NCBI GenBank assembly: GCA_031315865.1
Contig: JALDRJ010000002.1
Coordinates: forward strand, 3,384,001 to 3,448,000
Direction of reading: 5' to 3'
Length of the DNA stretch: 64,000 nt
Source of the DNA: Nitrospirales bacterium
GTDB lineage: Bacteria > Nitrospirota > Nitrospiria > Nitrospirales > UBA8639
Under the pieces are notes generated by a model. The model searched no databases. It saw only the letters and a list, made by a program, of their open reading frames with translations, and was not told the DNA's origin. Positions within the stretch are counted from its first letter, which is position 1, and every line of letters starts with the position of its first letter. Below, piece by piece: positions 9,532 to 17,753 of this stretch. The position numbers and the translations under genes were made by a program.

Positions 9532-10088
9532 CCTCTTGGGAAAGGTTTCCCGTTTCTTCTCCAACCGGCCCGACCAACTCCCTCCAGTGGACAGCGTTAA
9601 AACCGTACCCTTCATGGCTGAGTAAGCTTCTTGAGCCACTGATAATTTCTTCTTTCAAATAGTCGGTAAATTAATTAGGTACAATAGCTCACTAGACAGA
9701 CAGGAATCATTTCGTTACCCTTGTGGATATCCTAGCTTTTCATCACAATACTAGCGTTCTTGGGCTGACGCGTTTCCGACAGATTTTCTAACCTTCGAAT
9801 TCATAGTTACAGATAGCCCTCTCTTCTCGTCGTTATCTATTATCTTTCTTTTCCATTTTCAAATTATATTCTTAATGCCTTGAATGTGCGGGCAAGGTAA
9901 AGAATAAAACCTCTTTGCGTACTTAGGATTTTCCTCATGTGGAGGGACCCTACCATTCTTGATGTGCCTCCTTGCTACCCTGCACACATCCGCAGACAAT
10001 TCTTGCGAGAACTAATGCAAAGCCTCGACACCAATCAGACACTCTCTCCACATGGGGTGGAAGGAGTAACGCTATCAAGGAGGAACCC
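9532..10088. other. 557-bp intergenic region
   Basis: AT-rich and without a convincing reading frame. A short perfect palindrome GGGAAAGGTTTCCC (9538-9551) follows the upstream stop codon but lacks a T-tract, so it is at best a weak terminator. An open frame running into the next gene from 9972 has no start signal; the ribosome-binding site just before 10089 marks the true start of that gene. Confidence 0.5.
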
Positions 10089-11051
10089 ATGCAAAGATTT
10101 TCTGCAATCACTGAAGCCTCAAACTCTGATGACACGCAGTTATCCCGATGCGGCGAAAGGATTTTAGAATCAACGATCCGAGACATTAAACGATTGGTTC
10201 AAAAAGGAGGACCGACGCCCCAAGAATATACCTCACTGAATCAAGCAATGGATAAATTAGTGTTATGCAGAAAGTCAGGCGTCCTTTCCCAGCAGCAGTT
10301 CACGAAAATTCTGCATGCCTTTGGGAATGCTTTATCGATTGAAACCATACAAGGATTCGTGTTTCAAAAGCCCCATGGCTATGCAGGTGATTTTGAGGTG
10401 ATCGAGCGGATTTACAACTACTGGACAGCACCCGATCCGAATCTTAAAAACTGGGATCGATTCTTTCATTCTCACAAGGCGCCTCAAGCTGTCAGGAACC
10501 GTGTCTCATATTTTCTGGAACAAATTTGGAAAATGAAGAATCAGTTCCAAATGGAGGCGCGAGTCTTAAATGTGGGTAGTGGACCAGGACGAGATTTGTA
10601 TGAAACGTTGAAAGTTATTGGTCCCTCCAATATTGTATTTGACTGCATTGACCAGGACCGTCAAGCGATCCAATATGCTGAGACACTCTGCAAAGACTTT
10701 TCAGACACGGTCAACTTCCTCCACAAAAACGTCCTTCGGTTCAATCCAACTGAAAAGTACGATCTTATCTGGTCCGCAGGATTATTTGACTATTTCAGTG
10801 ATGCCCTGTTTAAGCGTGTGATTAAGCGCCTTCTACCAGGCTTGAAGAAAAACGGAAAACTGGTGATCGGGAATTTTTCAGATGACAATCCCACTCAAGG
10901 GTACATGGAACTCTTTGATTGGATCTTGATTCATCGTAGCAAGCGAAAATTGCTCGAGTTGGCGGAAGCCTGTGGTGTCAGTCCAAAGAATGTTTGGATC
11001 GAACAGGAGGCAGAAGGCGTAAACCTCTTTTTACATATTCTTAAGACGTGA
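10089..11051 (+). CDS. class I SAM-dependent methyltransferase
   Basis: 320 aa. AAGGAGG lies 5 nt before the ATG at 10089; the frame is open 39 codons further upstream but without signals. The N-terminal helical half contains KPHGYAGDFEVIERIYNY, a motif seen in a subgroup sometimes annotated as hydroxy-fatty-acid methyl ester (EF) biosynthesis methyltransferases. The C-terminal half is a Rossmann fold with motif I LNVGSGPGRDLYE (about 157-169) and the acidic ribose-binding position in FDCIDQDRQAIQ. The substrate is unknown; the fatty-acid methyl ester role is only a family-level guess. It is monocistronic and flanked by long intergenic regions on both sides. Confidence 0.8.
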   Translation: MQRFSAITEASNSDDTQLSRCGERILESTIRDIKRLVQKGGPTPQEYTSLNQAMDKLVLCRKSGVLSQQQFTKILHAFGNALSIETIQGFVFQKPHGYAGDFEVIERIYNYWTAPDPNLKNWDRFFHSHKAPQAVRNRVSYFLEQIWKMKNQFQMEARVLNVGSGPGRDLYETLKVIGPSNIVFDCIDQDRQAIQYAETLCKDFSDTVNFLHKNVLRFNPTEKYDLIWSAGLFDYFSDALFKRVIKRLLPGLKKNGKLVIGNFSDDNPTQGYMELFDWILIHRSKRKLLELAEACGVSPKNVWIEQEAEGVNLFLHILKT

Positions 11052-11752
11052 GAACAGCCGCAAGGATCTTGGCCTTCGAGGATTCTCACAACTAGGTTTC
11101 AGCATTCACTATTACGCAGAACAATGATCGTATGGTCAAATTTTGCGGGTTAACAAACGTGGTCTCTTTTACTGTAGGCTTCGCAAGAGGTGCGTTGCAC
11201 CTCCTGACTCTCACCCCCCTCGCATACATGAAAAAGACCTATGTAATAGAGACGCAATATCCTGACGATAAGGGAGCCGTCTGAATGTAAACTTTGTTAA
11301 TTAATTAATTCTGAAGAAGTCGCATTGGCTGGCGGGGTATAGCGAATCCAAATACGTTTCAATCGATACAGACGATAATCCCCGCGCTGTACGACATTGA
11401 ACCATACTGAAGTTATTGGAAACGGCTATACCTCTTGTTTTTTGACATCCTAAGCTTTCCATGTGCATATGAGCATCAGATGTCATCAATAAAGCACGAT
11501 GCATTGCGTGATGATTCTTTTTCCCGAGCGACAGCTCAGCCCTAAATCTAAGCAGTTGGACACAATCCGCAATCTGTTAACTCGTGGCTGGATGAATTTC
11601 TCTAAAACATGCTGACTATACTTCACGACAACATGAAAATTTCAGCGAGAATCTGGAGCGGCAAAGTTCCTGAGATTAACCGGGAAGTGGTTATAGTTGG
11701 AAGAAAGATCACAGACAGTTCGGGGTGGACAGACAATAGGAGGTAGGATGCA
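11052..11752. other. 701-bp intergenic region
   Basis: No convincing gene. It contains a perfect hairpin GAGGTGC-GTT-GCACCTC (11187-11203) with no T-tract, an AT-rich TTAATTAATTAATT tract near 11299, and scattered short dyads. It separates the methyltransferase from the 3' end of the convergent kinase operon. A small RNA cannot be excluded or supported. Confidence 0.4.
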
Positions 11753-14050
11753 TTACTTATTCAAGACTTGTTGAATAGCATCACTGACCTCATTTAATCG
11801 AAATGGTTTGGGAATTCTCCCTTGAAAACCATACTCTTTGAAGTTTGAAAGAACAGGGTCATTTGAATATCCGCTGACAACGATCGCCTTGACCGAAGGA
11901 TCGATCTCAAGGAGTTTTTGAATCACGATACGGCCACCCATTTCTCCAGGGATCGTCAAGTCAAGTATCACGGCATCAAAGGGGGTCCCATTCTTCTTCG
12001 CCTCACAGAACAATTCGAGTGTTTCATGGCTATTTTTGGCAGTTTGATAACCATAGCCACACACCTCGAGCATCTCGCAAAGGACTTTTCGAATTGGTGC
12101 CTCATCATCCATGACAAGGATAGTCCCCTGCCCTTGTTGAATGGGGGCGTCTCGTCTGGGTGAGATCACACGGCTCTCAATCGAGGCGGGCAACAATACC
12201 GTAAAAGTCGTTCCGATTCCCACTTCAGAATCTACAGTGAGATCTCCTCCGTGATTTTTGATGATTGAATACGAAGTCGCCAACCCAAGACCATGGCCTG
12301 AAGCTTTGGTCGTGAAATAGGGATCGAAAATTTTGCTGAGATGCATCTTGGGAATCCCGATACCCTGATCAATAAAAGAAACTTTGACCCAGTTTCCCGA
12401 TGAAACTTGGCAATGGCCAGCACGCTCTTCCTCCGTCACAGTCAGATTTTGACCGAATACCGTTAACGTTCCACCACTAGGCATGGCCTGCATGGCATTG
12501 ATCACTAAATTTTGAATGACCTGGCTGATTTGCCCGACATCGACATCCACAGTCCAGAGTTCTTTGACGATGTGTAATTCTGACTTGATATTCGATCCCG
12601 TAAGGACAAAATGCGTATTTTCTTCAACGATTTGACTCAAGGAGGCAGGCTTGCGAATCGGCGTTCCACCTTTTGCAAAGGTTAATAATTGTTGCGTAAG
12701 GTCTTGAGCTCGCATCGAAGCCAGCTCGGCTTCATTGAGACGCTGAAACAACGGATTATCCGAGGCGATAAAGAACTTCGCCAATGACAATTGGCCTAAA
12801 ATGGCGGTAAGTAAATTATTGAAGTCATGGGCCAGTCCACCCGCGAGTAACCCCAATGAATCCAGTTTACTCATTCGTAAACGCTCTTCTTCAAATTGTT
12901 TTCGGATCGTGATATCTTCAGCCATTCCCGCGACGCGAAAAATTTCCCCTGCATCATTGGTTATGGGGAATGCACGATTATGGATCCATCGTACATTCCC
13001 GTCATGATGAAGAACACGATATTCAATATCGAGGGTTCCATTCACAACCTTCTCAAAAAACGTTTTTTCGATTTTGGTTCGATCTTCAGGATGAATTGTA
13101 CTGAGCCAGGCACGAGAATTTTCCAATAATTGAAGGGAACAAGCCCCCCAGGATTTTTCGTAGGCAGGACTGACATAAAGAAATTTTTCGGTCCTGGCAT
13201 CGACTAGCCAAAACACATCGGTAATGGATTCGGCAAGCTGCCGAAAACGTTCTTCACTTTCCCGAAGAGCACATTCTGCAGATTTTTTTTGGGTAAGGTC
13301 TCTCGTGATAATCAGGACGGTTTTTACTCTGCCCGTTCTGCCGAATTCCGGTATGAAGCGCGATTCAAAGATTTTTTGATCATTGTTCAAAAAGCACGAA
13401 AATTCAAGCAAAGAAGGCGTTTCCTCAAACCGAACTCGCGCGCACGCTTTCGACCATGCGTTCGAGAGCGCGTCAGGCATTTCTAACTCTTCTAAAGTTT
13501 TCCCGAGGTACGACTCAGGATTCATTGGGTGACAAAAATCAAGCCAACGATTGAGGTATAACACTCGCCCTTGCCCATCAAGACGGGCAATGATATCTGG
13601 GTGGTGTGTAGTCAGCGCACGGGTTTCCTCATCCCAACGAGATAGTTCATCCTCAAGACGTTTCTTTTCCGTCACATCGTGAAAAACCCCAACAAGATTT
13701 ACTGAGACTCCATCTGCCTCTCGTACAATGCTGGCCACATCACGAATCCATACCATCCTTCCGTCATTTGAGAGTATTCGATACTCCATTTGCACTGGTT
13801 CATGAGACTCAAGTCTCTCTCGATGTTCATTCCCTACTCGTTCTCGATCATCCGGATGAATATGTTTCAGAAAAAGATTTGGATTGTTAATCCATTCTGA
13901 TGGATGGAAACCCAAGACCGTCTCCAATTGAGGGCTCACATAGTTGAATGCAATTTTTCCCCATTCTATGCGGGCGGTGTAGGTGATAGCGGGAATTTGC
14001 TCGACGAGCAGACGATATTGATCCTTCGATAATGTCGTAAGGCTATTCAT
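11753..14050 (-). CDS. PAS-containing hybrid sensor histidine kinase with receiver domain
   Basis: 765 aa, no transmembrane segment, so cytoplasmic. Three PAS/PAC units (about 8-130, 140-255, 262-385; e.g. WIRDVASIVR, WIHNRAFPI), then a histidine kinase core with phosphoacceptor H408 in GGLAHDFNNLL, N-box VIQNLVINAMQAM, glycine boxes (DQGIGIP; GHGLGLATS), and a C-terminal receiver (about 645-765) with acidic pair DDE, phospho-acceptor D697 in ILDLTIPG and conserved Lys in KPF. All catalytic positions are intact. It starts 21 bp after the degenerate membrane kinase gene on the same strand, so the two form an operon and probably one signalling unit. No output-domain regulator is adjacent. Confidence 0.92.
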   Translation of the reverse strand: MNSLTTLSKDQYRLLVEQIPAITYTARIEWGKIAFNYVSPQLETVLGFHPSEWINNPNLFLKHIHPDDRERVGNEHRERLESHEPVQMEYRILSNDGRMVWIRDVASIVREADGVSVNLVGVFHDVTEKKRLEDELSRWDEETRALTTHHPDIIARLDGQGRVLYLNRWLDFCHPMNPESYLGKTLEELEMPDALSNAWSKACARVRFEETPSLLEFSCFLNNDQKIFESRFIPEFGRTGRVKTVLIITRDLTQKKSAECALRESEERFRQLAESITDVFWLVDARTEKFLYVSPAYEKSWGACSLQLLENSRAWLSTIHPEDRTKIEKTFFEKVVNGTLDIEYRVLHHDGNVRWIHNRAFPITNDAGEIFRVAGMAEDITIRKQFEEERLRMSKLDSLGLLAGGLAHDFNNLLTAILGQLSLAKFFIASDNPLFQRLNEAELASMRAQDLTQQLLTFAKGGTPIRKPASLSQIVEENTHFVLTGSNIKSELHIVKELWTVDVDVGQISQVIQNLVINAMQAMPSGGTLTVFGQNLTVTEEERAGHCQVSSGNWVKVSFIDQGIGIPKMHLSKIFDPYFTTKASGHGLGLATSYSIIKNHGGDLTVDSEVGIGTTFTVLLPASIESRVISPRRDAPIQQGQGTILVMDDEAPIRKVLCEMLEVCGYGYQTAKNSHETLELFCEAKKNGTPFDAVILDLTIPGEMGGRIVIQKLLEIDPSVKAIVVSGYSNDPVLSNFKEYGFQGRIPKPFRLNEVSDAIQQVLNK

Positions 14051-14071
14051 TCGAAGAAAGACTTATCTAGG

Positions 14072-16315
14072 CTATTCACGGGTAGCAAGAAATGAAGAAG
14101 ATGGCTGCGCCTGGCTATGGCTGTCTTCTAGAGCGCGCGCTGGAGGTCGTGGGGCTTCGGGAATGCAGCTTCCCTTTAAATGCTTCTTCGCAGGCAGACT
14201 CAAGAGAGACAGCATGATGGTCTCGGAAGTACCGTATCCTTGAATGTATCCTCCATACGATTGGATAATATCTTGGGCGATACGAATGCTTTCATCATTA
14301 TGAGCACATTGTTCTAACTCTTTATAGAATGTCCTAGGAGAGCCAAGTGAGGCGCATAAGACTTCATGTACAGATGGTTGAACTGGCCGATTTGAGACTT
14401 CGAGTTGGACCCATGGATCATTCGTCGAACTCCGAATCATTCTCGTCGTGATACAAAGAGTTTTATCATGATGCCCCACAGGATGAAGGTGAAAGAGCAA
14501 AAGATTAAAGAGCACCTGACGGATGTCTTGCCTCTTAAACATCAAGCTCGGCAGGTTCGGTTCTAATTTTTGCTCTATTTTGATATCGTGAAAAATCGGA
14601 TTACGAGATATATAACAAAGGCACGATTCAATAAGTTCGTTGAGGTTCTCTGGAGTCCATCGCCGTGACGGCTCATTAGACACATAGTCGCGAATCTCTT
14701 TCGTTAACTGCTCGATTCGTTGAACATCGGTCGATAGCACGGATTTCAAGCGCTCCAAAAACTTTTCATCATTCTTCCGCATATAGGCCAATTGCATAAA
14801 GGCCTTGATGGAAGCTTGTGGCTGCGCAAGTTCCTGCGTAAGTCCCATGGACATGGTTTCTAAGGATCGCAAACGATCGATATGCCGGATCGTCTCTTGA
14901 GAACGGATGACTTCTTCACGTAGCAAAGCGTTTTCTAGCGCTAAAGCCGCTTCACGCACGAGTGTGGCAACAAACCTCGAGGTCTCATCCTCCATGGGGC
15001 TTTGCACATACGGAGAAATCATGCAAAACCCGATCAACTGATTCTTTTGAATGAAAGGAAAGCAAGCCTCAGACCGTAATTTCTCCATATCTTGCAATAT
15101 TGCCTGCTTCCACTGATCAGGAAAGGCCTGCTTAAGCTCATGACAGACGACACAAGATTGGACGATGGCTAAATAACGAGGGAGAGCATCAGTCACTCCA
15201 AAAGTGTGGTCGACAGGACTGTCATAAGACTTGCCAAAATCCGATACTTGGACGTACTGGTTCTTGTCCTTGTTTAAGACAAAGAGGATCACTGTTTGCG
15301 CTTGTATGCCTTTGCCCAAAGAGACAACGATCTCTTTTCCCAATGCGCCTACGTCGTGAAGCGTAGAGATGTTCGTAGAAAATTGAGACAAGGTTTTCAG
15401 GCTTGCGTCCCGCCCTTTCAGGATTGAAGAGGCAATGGACCGGCTAGTGCCAAGACGCATTTGATACGCACCGGCGACCGTCAGGAGATGGACAAATAAT
15501 TGAACCATGGAATACCGATAGCTAATGGTCCCAAAAACCGACTTTTGAGCAAGTAGTAATACCGGATATGCAGGCTGAGAAATAAGGAACAGGACAGCGA
15601 GGTAACTCAGGCCTCTTTCTACGAACACAGAAAAGTCCATCAAATGATAGCGTAGGAGTGTATAGGCCACGAGAGAGATATGGAAGGTAAAAAGTATCGT
15701 TCCATAGGGAAGGACTTCTATCCCGTACCATAGCGGAAAATTTGTTGAACCGCCTATAAATCCAACACTGGAGGCAACAAGAAGGTAGAGATATTGCTGT
15801 TGCTGTCCCCTCCCTCCCGTAAGATAGGTCTTGACTAATAGATAATGCGCATAGATCACGATGCCTATCCACCAAATCAGGAAGAAATGAAAAAAGATTC
15901 CTGGTACTGGCCAAAACGTAAAAAAATTATTGGGCTGAACATCAGCGACAAAAAGTGGAGTCAGATTCGACAAGAGGAACAGTCCTCCAACGATATAATT
16001 CTTCTGCAAAATCCCCCACTTGCTTACAGCTTCATCACGCAGCGTCATGATGTGATGAAGAAAAGTAACGGGAATAAAAATGGCGCCTACCATAAGAAGG
16101 CGAACGAAGAAGAGTGCAAGTTGATGAGACTCGGAGAGTTGCCAGAAAAAATACCCAAAGCTCCAAAGGCCTGTGGTTAGTCCAAACAAGACATAGGTCC
16201 GGTGCCTGGGATTTTGAGGAGAATGGAAATAGACAAGAAGAGTTAACCCGATAGCCGCTATTCCATTTAACAGTCCGCTGATGGCAAAAAAATTCACAAC
16301 GACTTCAATCCTCAA
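14072..16315 (-). CDS. multi-TM/GAF histidine-kinase-like protein, apparently a pseudokinase
   Basis: 747 aa. The N-terminal seven-helix membrane region (about 5-235) resembles the HisKA_7TM sensor of PrsK-type PEP-CTERM kinases, then a GAF-like domain (about 300-460) and a kinase module. The dimerisation helix reads GLTQELAQPQASIKAF where active kinases have GLAHEIRNPLASIRGF: the phosphoacceptor His is Gln494. The N-box (VLFNLLLFHLHPVGHHD) lacks its Asn, and no DxGxG box is visible. Inference: it cannot autophosphorylate and may act as a sensor partner of the downstream intact kinase. It is annotated from a TTG; a GTG six codons later (16297), with GAGG 12 nt upstream, is an alternative start. 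Confidence 0.85.
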   Translation of the reverse strand: MRIEVVVNFFAISGLLNGIAAIGLTLLVYFHSPQNPRHRTYVLFGLTTGLWSFGYFFWQLSESHQLALFFVRLLMVGAIFIPVTFLHHIMTLRDEAVSKWGILQKNYIVGGLFLLSNLTPLFVADVQPNNFFTFWPVPGIFFHFFLIWWIGIVIYAHYLLVKTYLTGGRGQQQQYLYLLVASSVGFIGGSTNFPLWYGIEVLPYGTILFTFHISLVAYTLLRYHLMDFSVFVERGLSYLAVLFLISQPAYPVLLLAQKSVFGTISYRYSMVQLFVHLLTVAGAYQMRLGTSRSIASSILKGRDASLKTLSQFSTNISTLHDVGALGKEIVVSLGKGIQAQTVILFVLNKDKNQYVQVSDFGKSYDSPVDHTFGVTDALPRYLAIVQSCVVCHELKQAFPDQWKQAILQDMEKLRSEACFPFIQKNQLIGFCMISPYVQSPMEDETSRFVATLVREAALALENALLREEVIRSQETIRHIDRLRSLETMSMGLTQELAQPQASIKAFMQLAYMRKNDEKFLERLKSVLSTDVQRIEQLTKEIRDYVSNEPSRRWTPENLNELIESCLCYISRNPIFHDIKIEQKLEPNLPSLMFKRQDIRQVLFNLLLFHLHPVGHHDKTLCITTRMIRSSTNDPWVQLEVSNRPVQPSVHEVLCASLGSPRTFYKELEQCAHNDESIRIAQDIIQSYGGYIQGYGTSETIMLSLLSLPAKKHLKGSCIPEAPRPPARALEDSHSQAQPSSSFLATRE

Positions 16316-16656
16316 AGCGGATCTTGATGAAATCTTTACATCTTTGCTAAAGGACCCGGCTTCTGTTCTACAGTTTTAGAGGGACAGAATGAAACAGTAC
16401 GTAAAATCTAGAAGAAGGTCAAGTTTTTGAATAACTTTAGAGAAAGAAAAGTGTGACGAATCATCAATTTTAGTCGAATAGCCATAGACGCCAAGATACA
16501 GGCTTTAGTGTCTTCCCCCATCAATAACCCACGTAGTTCGCTTATTATAACAGAAGCAGCCTGGAAGATGAATCTTAAGAGTGAAAATCCAAGAGTGCGG
16601 AGGACGGGGCGTATCGTTAGGGTGAATGGCCTCTTTCTCTTTTTGGCAGAGATCCT
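16316..16656. other. 341-bp intergenic region
   Basis: It separates the kinase operon from the HAD gene on the same strand and must hold the kinase operon promoter. I see no gene, strong dyad or clear promoter match. Confidence 0.4.
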
Positions 16657-17397
16657 TCAAACATGATACGTGCTTAAAATATGTGGCAGTTCACGTAAAT
16701 GACTGATTTTTACGATGTGCTGTGGCAATTTGTTCTTCTCGCACAATAAAACAGCCTTGAGCCCGGACTTCGTCGCCCCCTCCCAATCCTCAGTCAGACT
16801 ATCGCCGACGTGCAGGGCTTCATGAGGCTCAACAGCATGTTCGTCCAATGCATACTGAAAGATTTCCCGAGATGGTTTCACTGCCTGGACGAGGCTAGAA
16901 ATCGTGATGGTATCAAAATAATTGGAGAGCGAGAGATCATTGAGAATCTGAAACAAGCGCGTATCGAAATTTGAAATAATGCCTAATTCAAACTGCTGTT
17001 CTTTTAACTCTGTTAGGAGCGGTATGAGTTCAGGTTGAATCTCCCAATGTTCTGCACGACCAAATGCCTCAAACACTTCGTCAAAATATTCATCAAACCC
17101 CTCAAACATTCCGACTCGGTAAAATACTGCGTGGACAATGTCAAACCACCATAAGCGTTCACATTGCTTCAATTTTTCAGGTTGGGAAACGGCGAATATC
17201 GGAGGAGGGGCCTGTTGGAATGCATATGAAAAAGCGGAATTGATGGAAGATCTAAGTGAAAGAGATTCCTGCAAACCGTACTTTTTAGCGTACTTAAGAT
17301 ACACATCTGCGACTGATCCCTTAATATGAAAAAGTGTTCCAGCTGCGTCAAAGAAGATGACTTTCAGGAAAGAATGTTTGACGTCAAGCGTACCCAT
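16657..17397 (-). CDS. HAD-superfamily hydrolase (HDHD3-like)
   Basis: 246 aa. Motif I FFDAAGTLF supplies the nucleophilic Asp (about residue 16) but has Ala at the usual second-Asp position, as in the HDHD3/haloacid-dehalogenase-like branch. Motif II is GIISNFD, motif III Lys lies in VKPSREIF, and motif IV is HVGDSLTEDWEGA. An alpha-helical cap lies between motifs I and II. The substrate is unknown. AGG lies shortly before the ATG. A 35-codon gene lies 97 bp upstream on the same strand and may share its transcript. Confidence 0.9.
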   Translation of the reverse strand: MGTLDVKHSFLKVIFFDAAGTLFHIKGSVADVYLKYAKKYGLQESLSLRSSINSAFSYAFQQAPPPIFAVSQPEKLKQCERLWWFDIVHAVFYRVGMFEGFDEYFDEVFEAFGRAEHWEIQPELIPLLTELKEQQFELGIISNFDTRLFQILNDLSLSNYFDTITISSLVQAVKPSREIFQYALDEHAVEPHEALHVGDSLTEDWEGATKSGLKAVLLCEKNKLPQHIVKISHLRELPHILSTYHV

Positions 17398-17494
17398 GAC
17401 CTGCCTTTTTTAAAGTCAGGGACGGTACGGAAAGAAAACTGGCAGGGTTAATCTCGAAAATTAGAGTCAGAAACACGATAGTGGGAACAGTTGA

Positions 17495-17602
17495 TCATTT
17501 TCCCTTTTTCGTCCTTCGGTCACGCTCCAGTGCTTTGAGACGATTCTTGTTTTTACGGTGTTTTTTTCGAAGATCACGATCTTTCTCTCGTCCTCTTGGC
17601 AT
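17495..17602 (-). CDS. very basic 35-residue protein
   Basis: A complete short frame starts MPRGREKDRDLRKKH and ends RRTKKGK: 35 residues, of which about half are Lys or Arg, with no hydrophobic segment. GAGGAG lies 9-10 nt before the ATG, one of the better ribosome-binding sites in the window. Composition is like that of small ribosome-associated or RNA-binding peptides (ribosomal small-subunit tail proteins, AURKAIP1/COX24-like peptides), but I cannot assign a family. It lies upstream of the HAD gene and divergent from valS. Confidence 0.6.
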   Translation of the reverse strand: MPRGREKDRDLRKKHRKNKNRLKALERDRRTKKGK

Positions 17603-17753
17603 GAATATTTCTCCTCTGATGAATGTGAAAACTGTAACACTATAGTCTTTTAGCACATCGCTGCCAAACCCAACAAGTATCAGGCATTTCAGTTGAAGCC
17701 CTGCTGGGTGCGTGATAAAATCTGGCTCTTCAACCGATTAGCTCTTGATTCAC

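Noticed and set aside
9538-9551. Palindrome GGGAAAGGTTTCCC as a rho-independent terminator
   Set aside because: Short stem with a 4-nt or smaller loop and no T-run afterwards.
11187-11203. Hairpin GAGGTGC-GTT-GCACCTC as a terminator
   Set aside because: No T-tract on either strand; stem alone is not enough.
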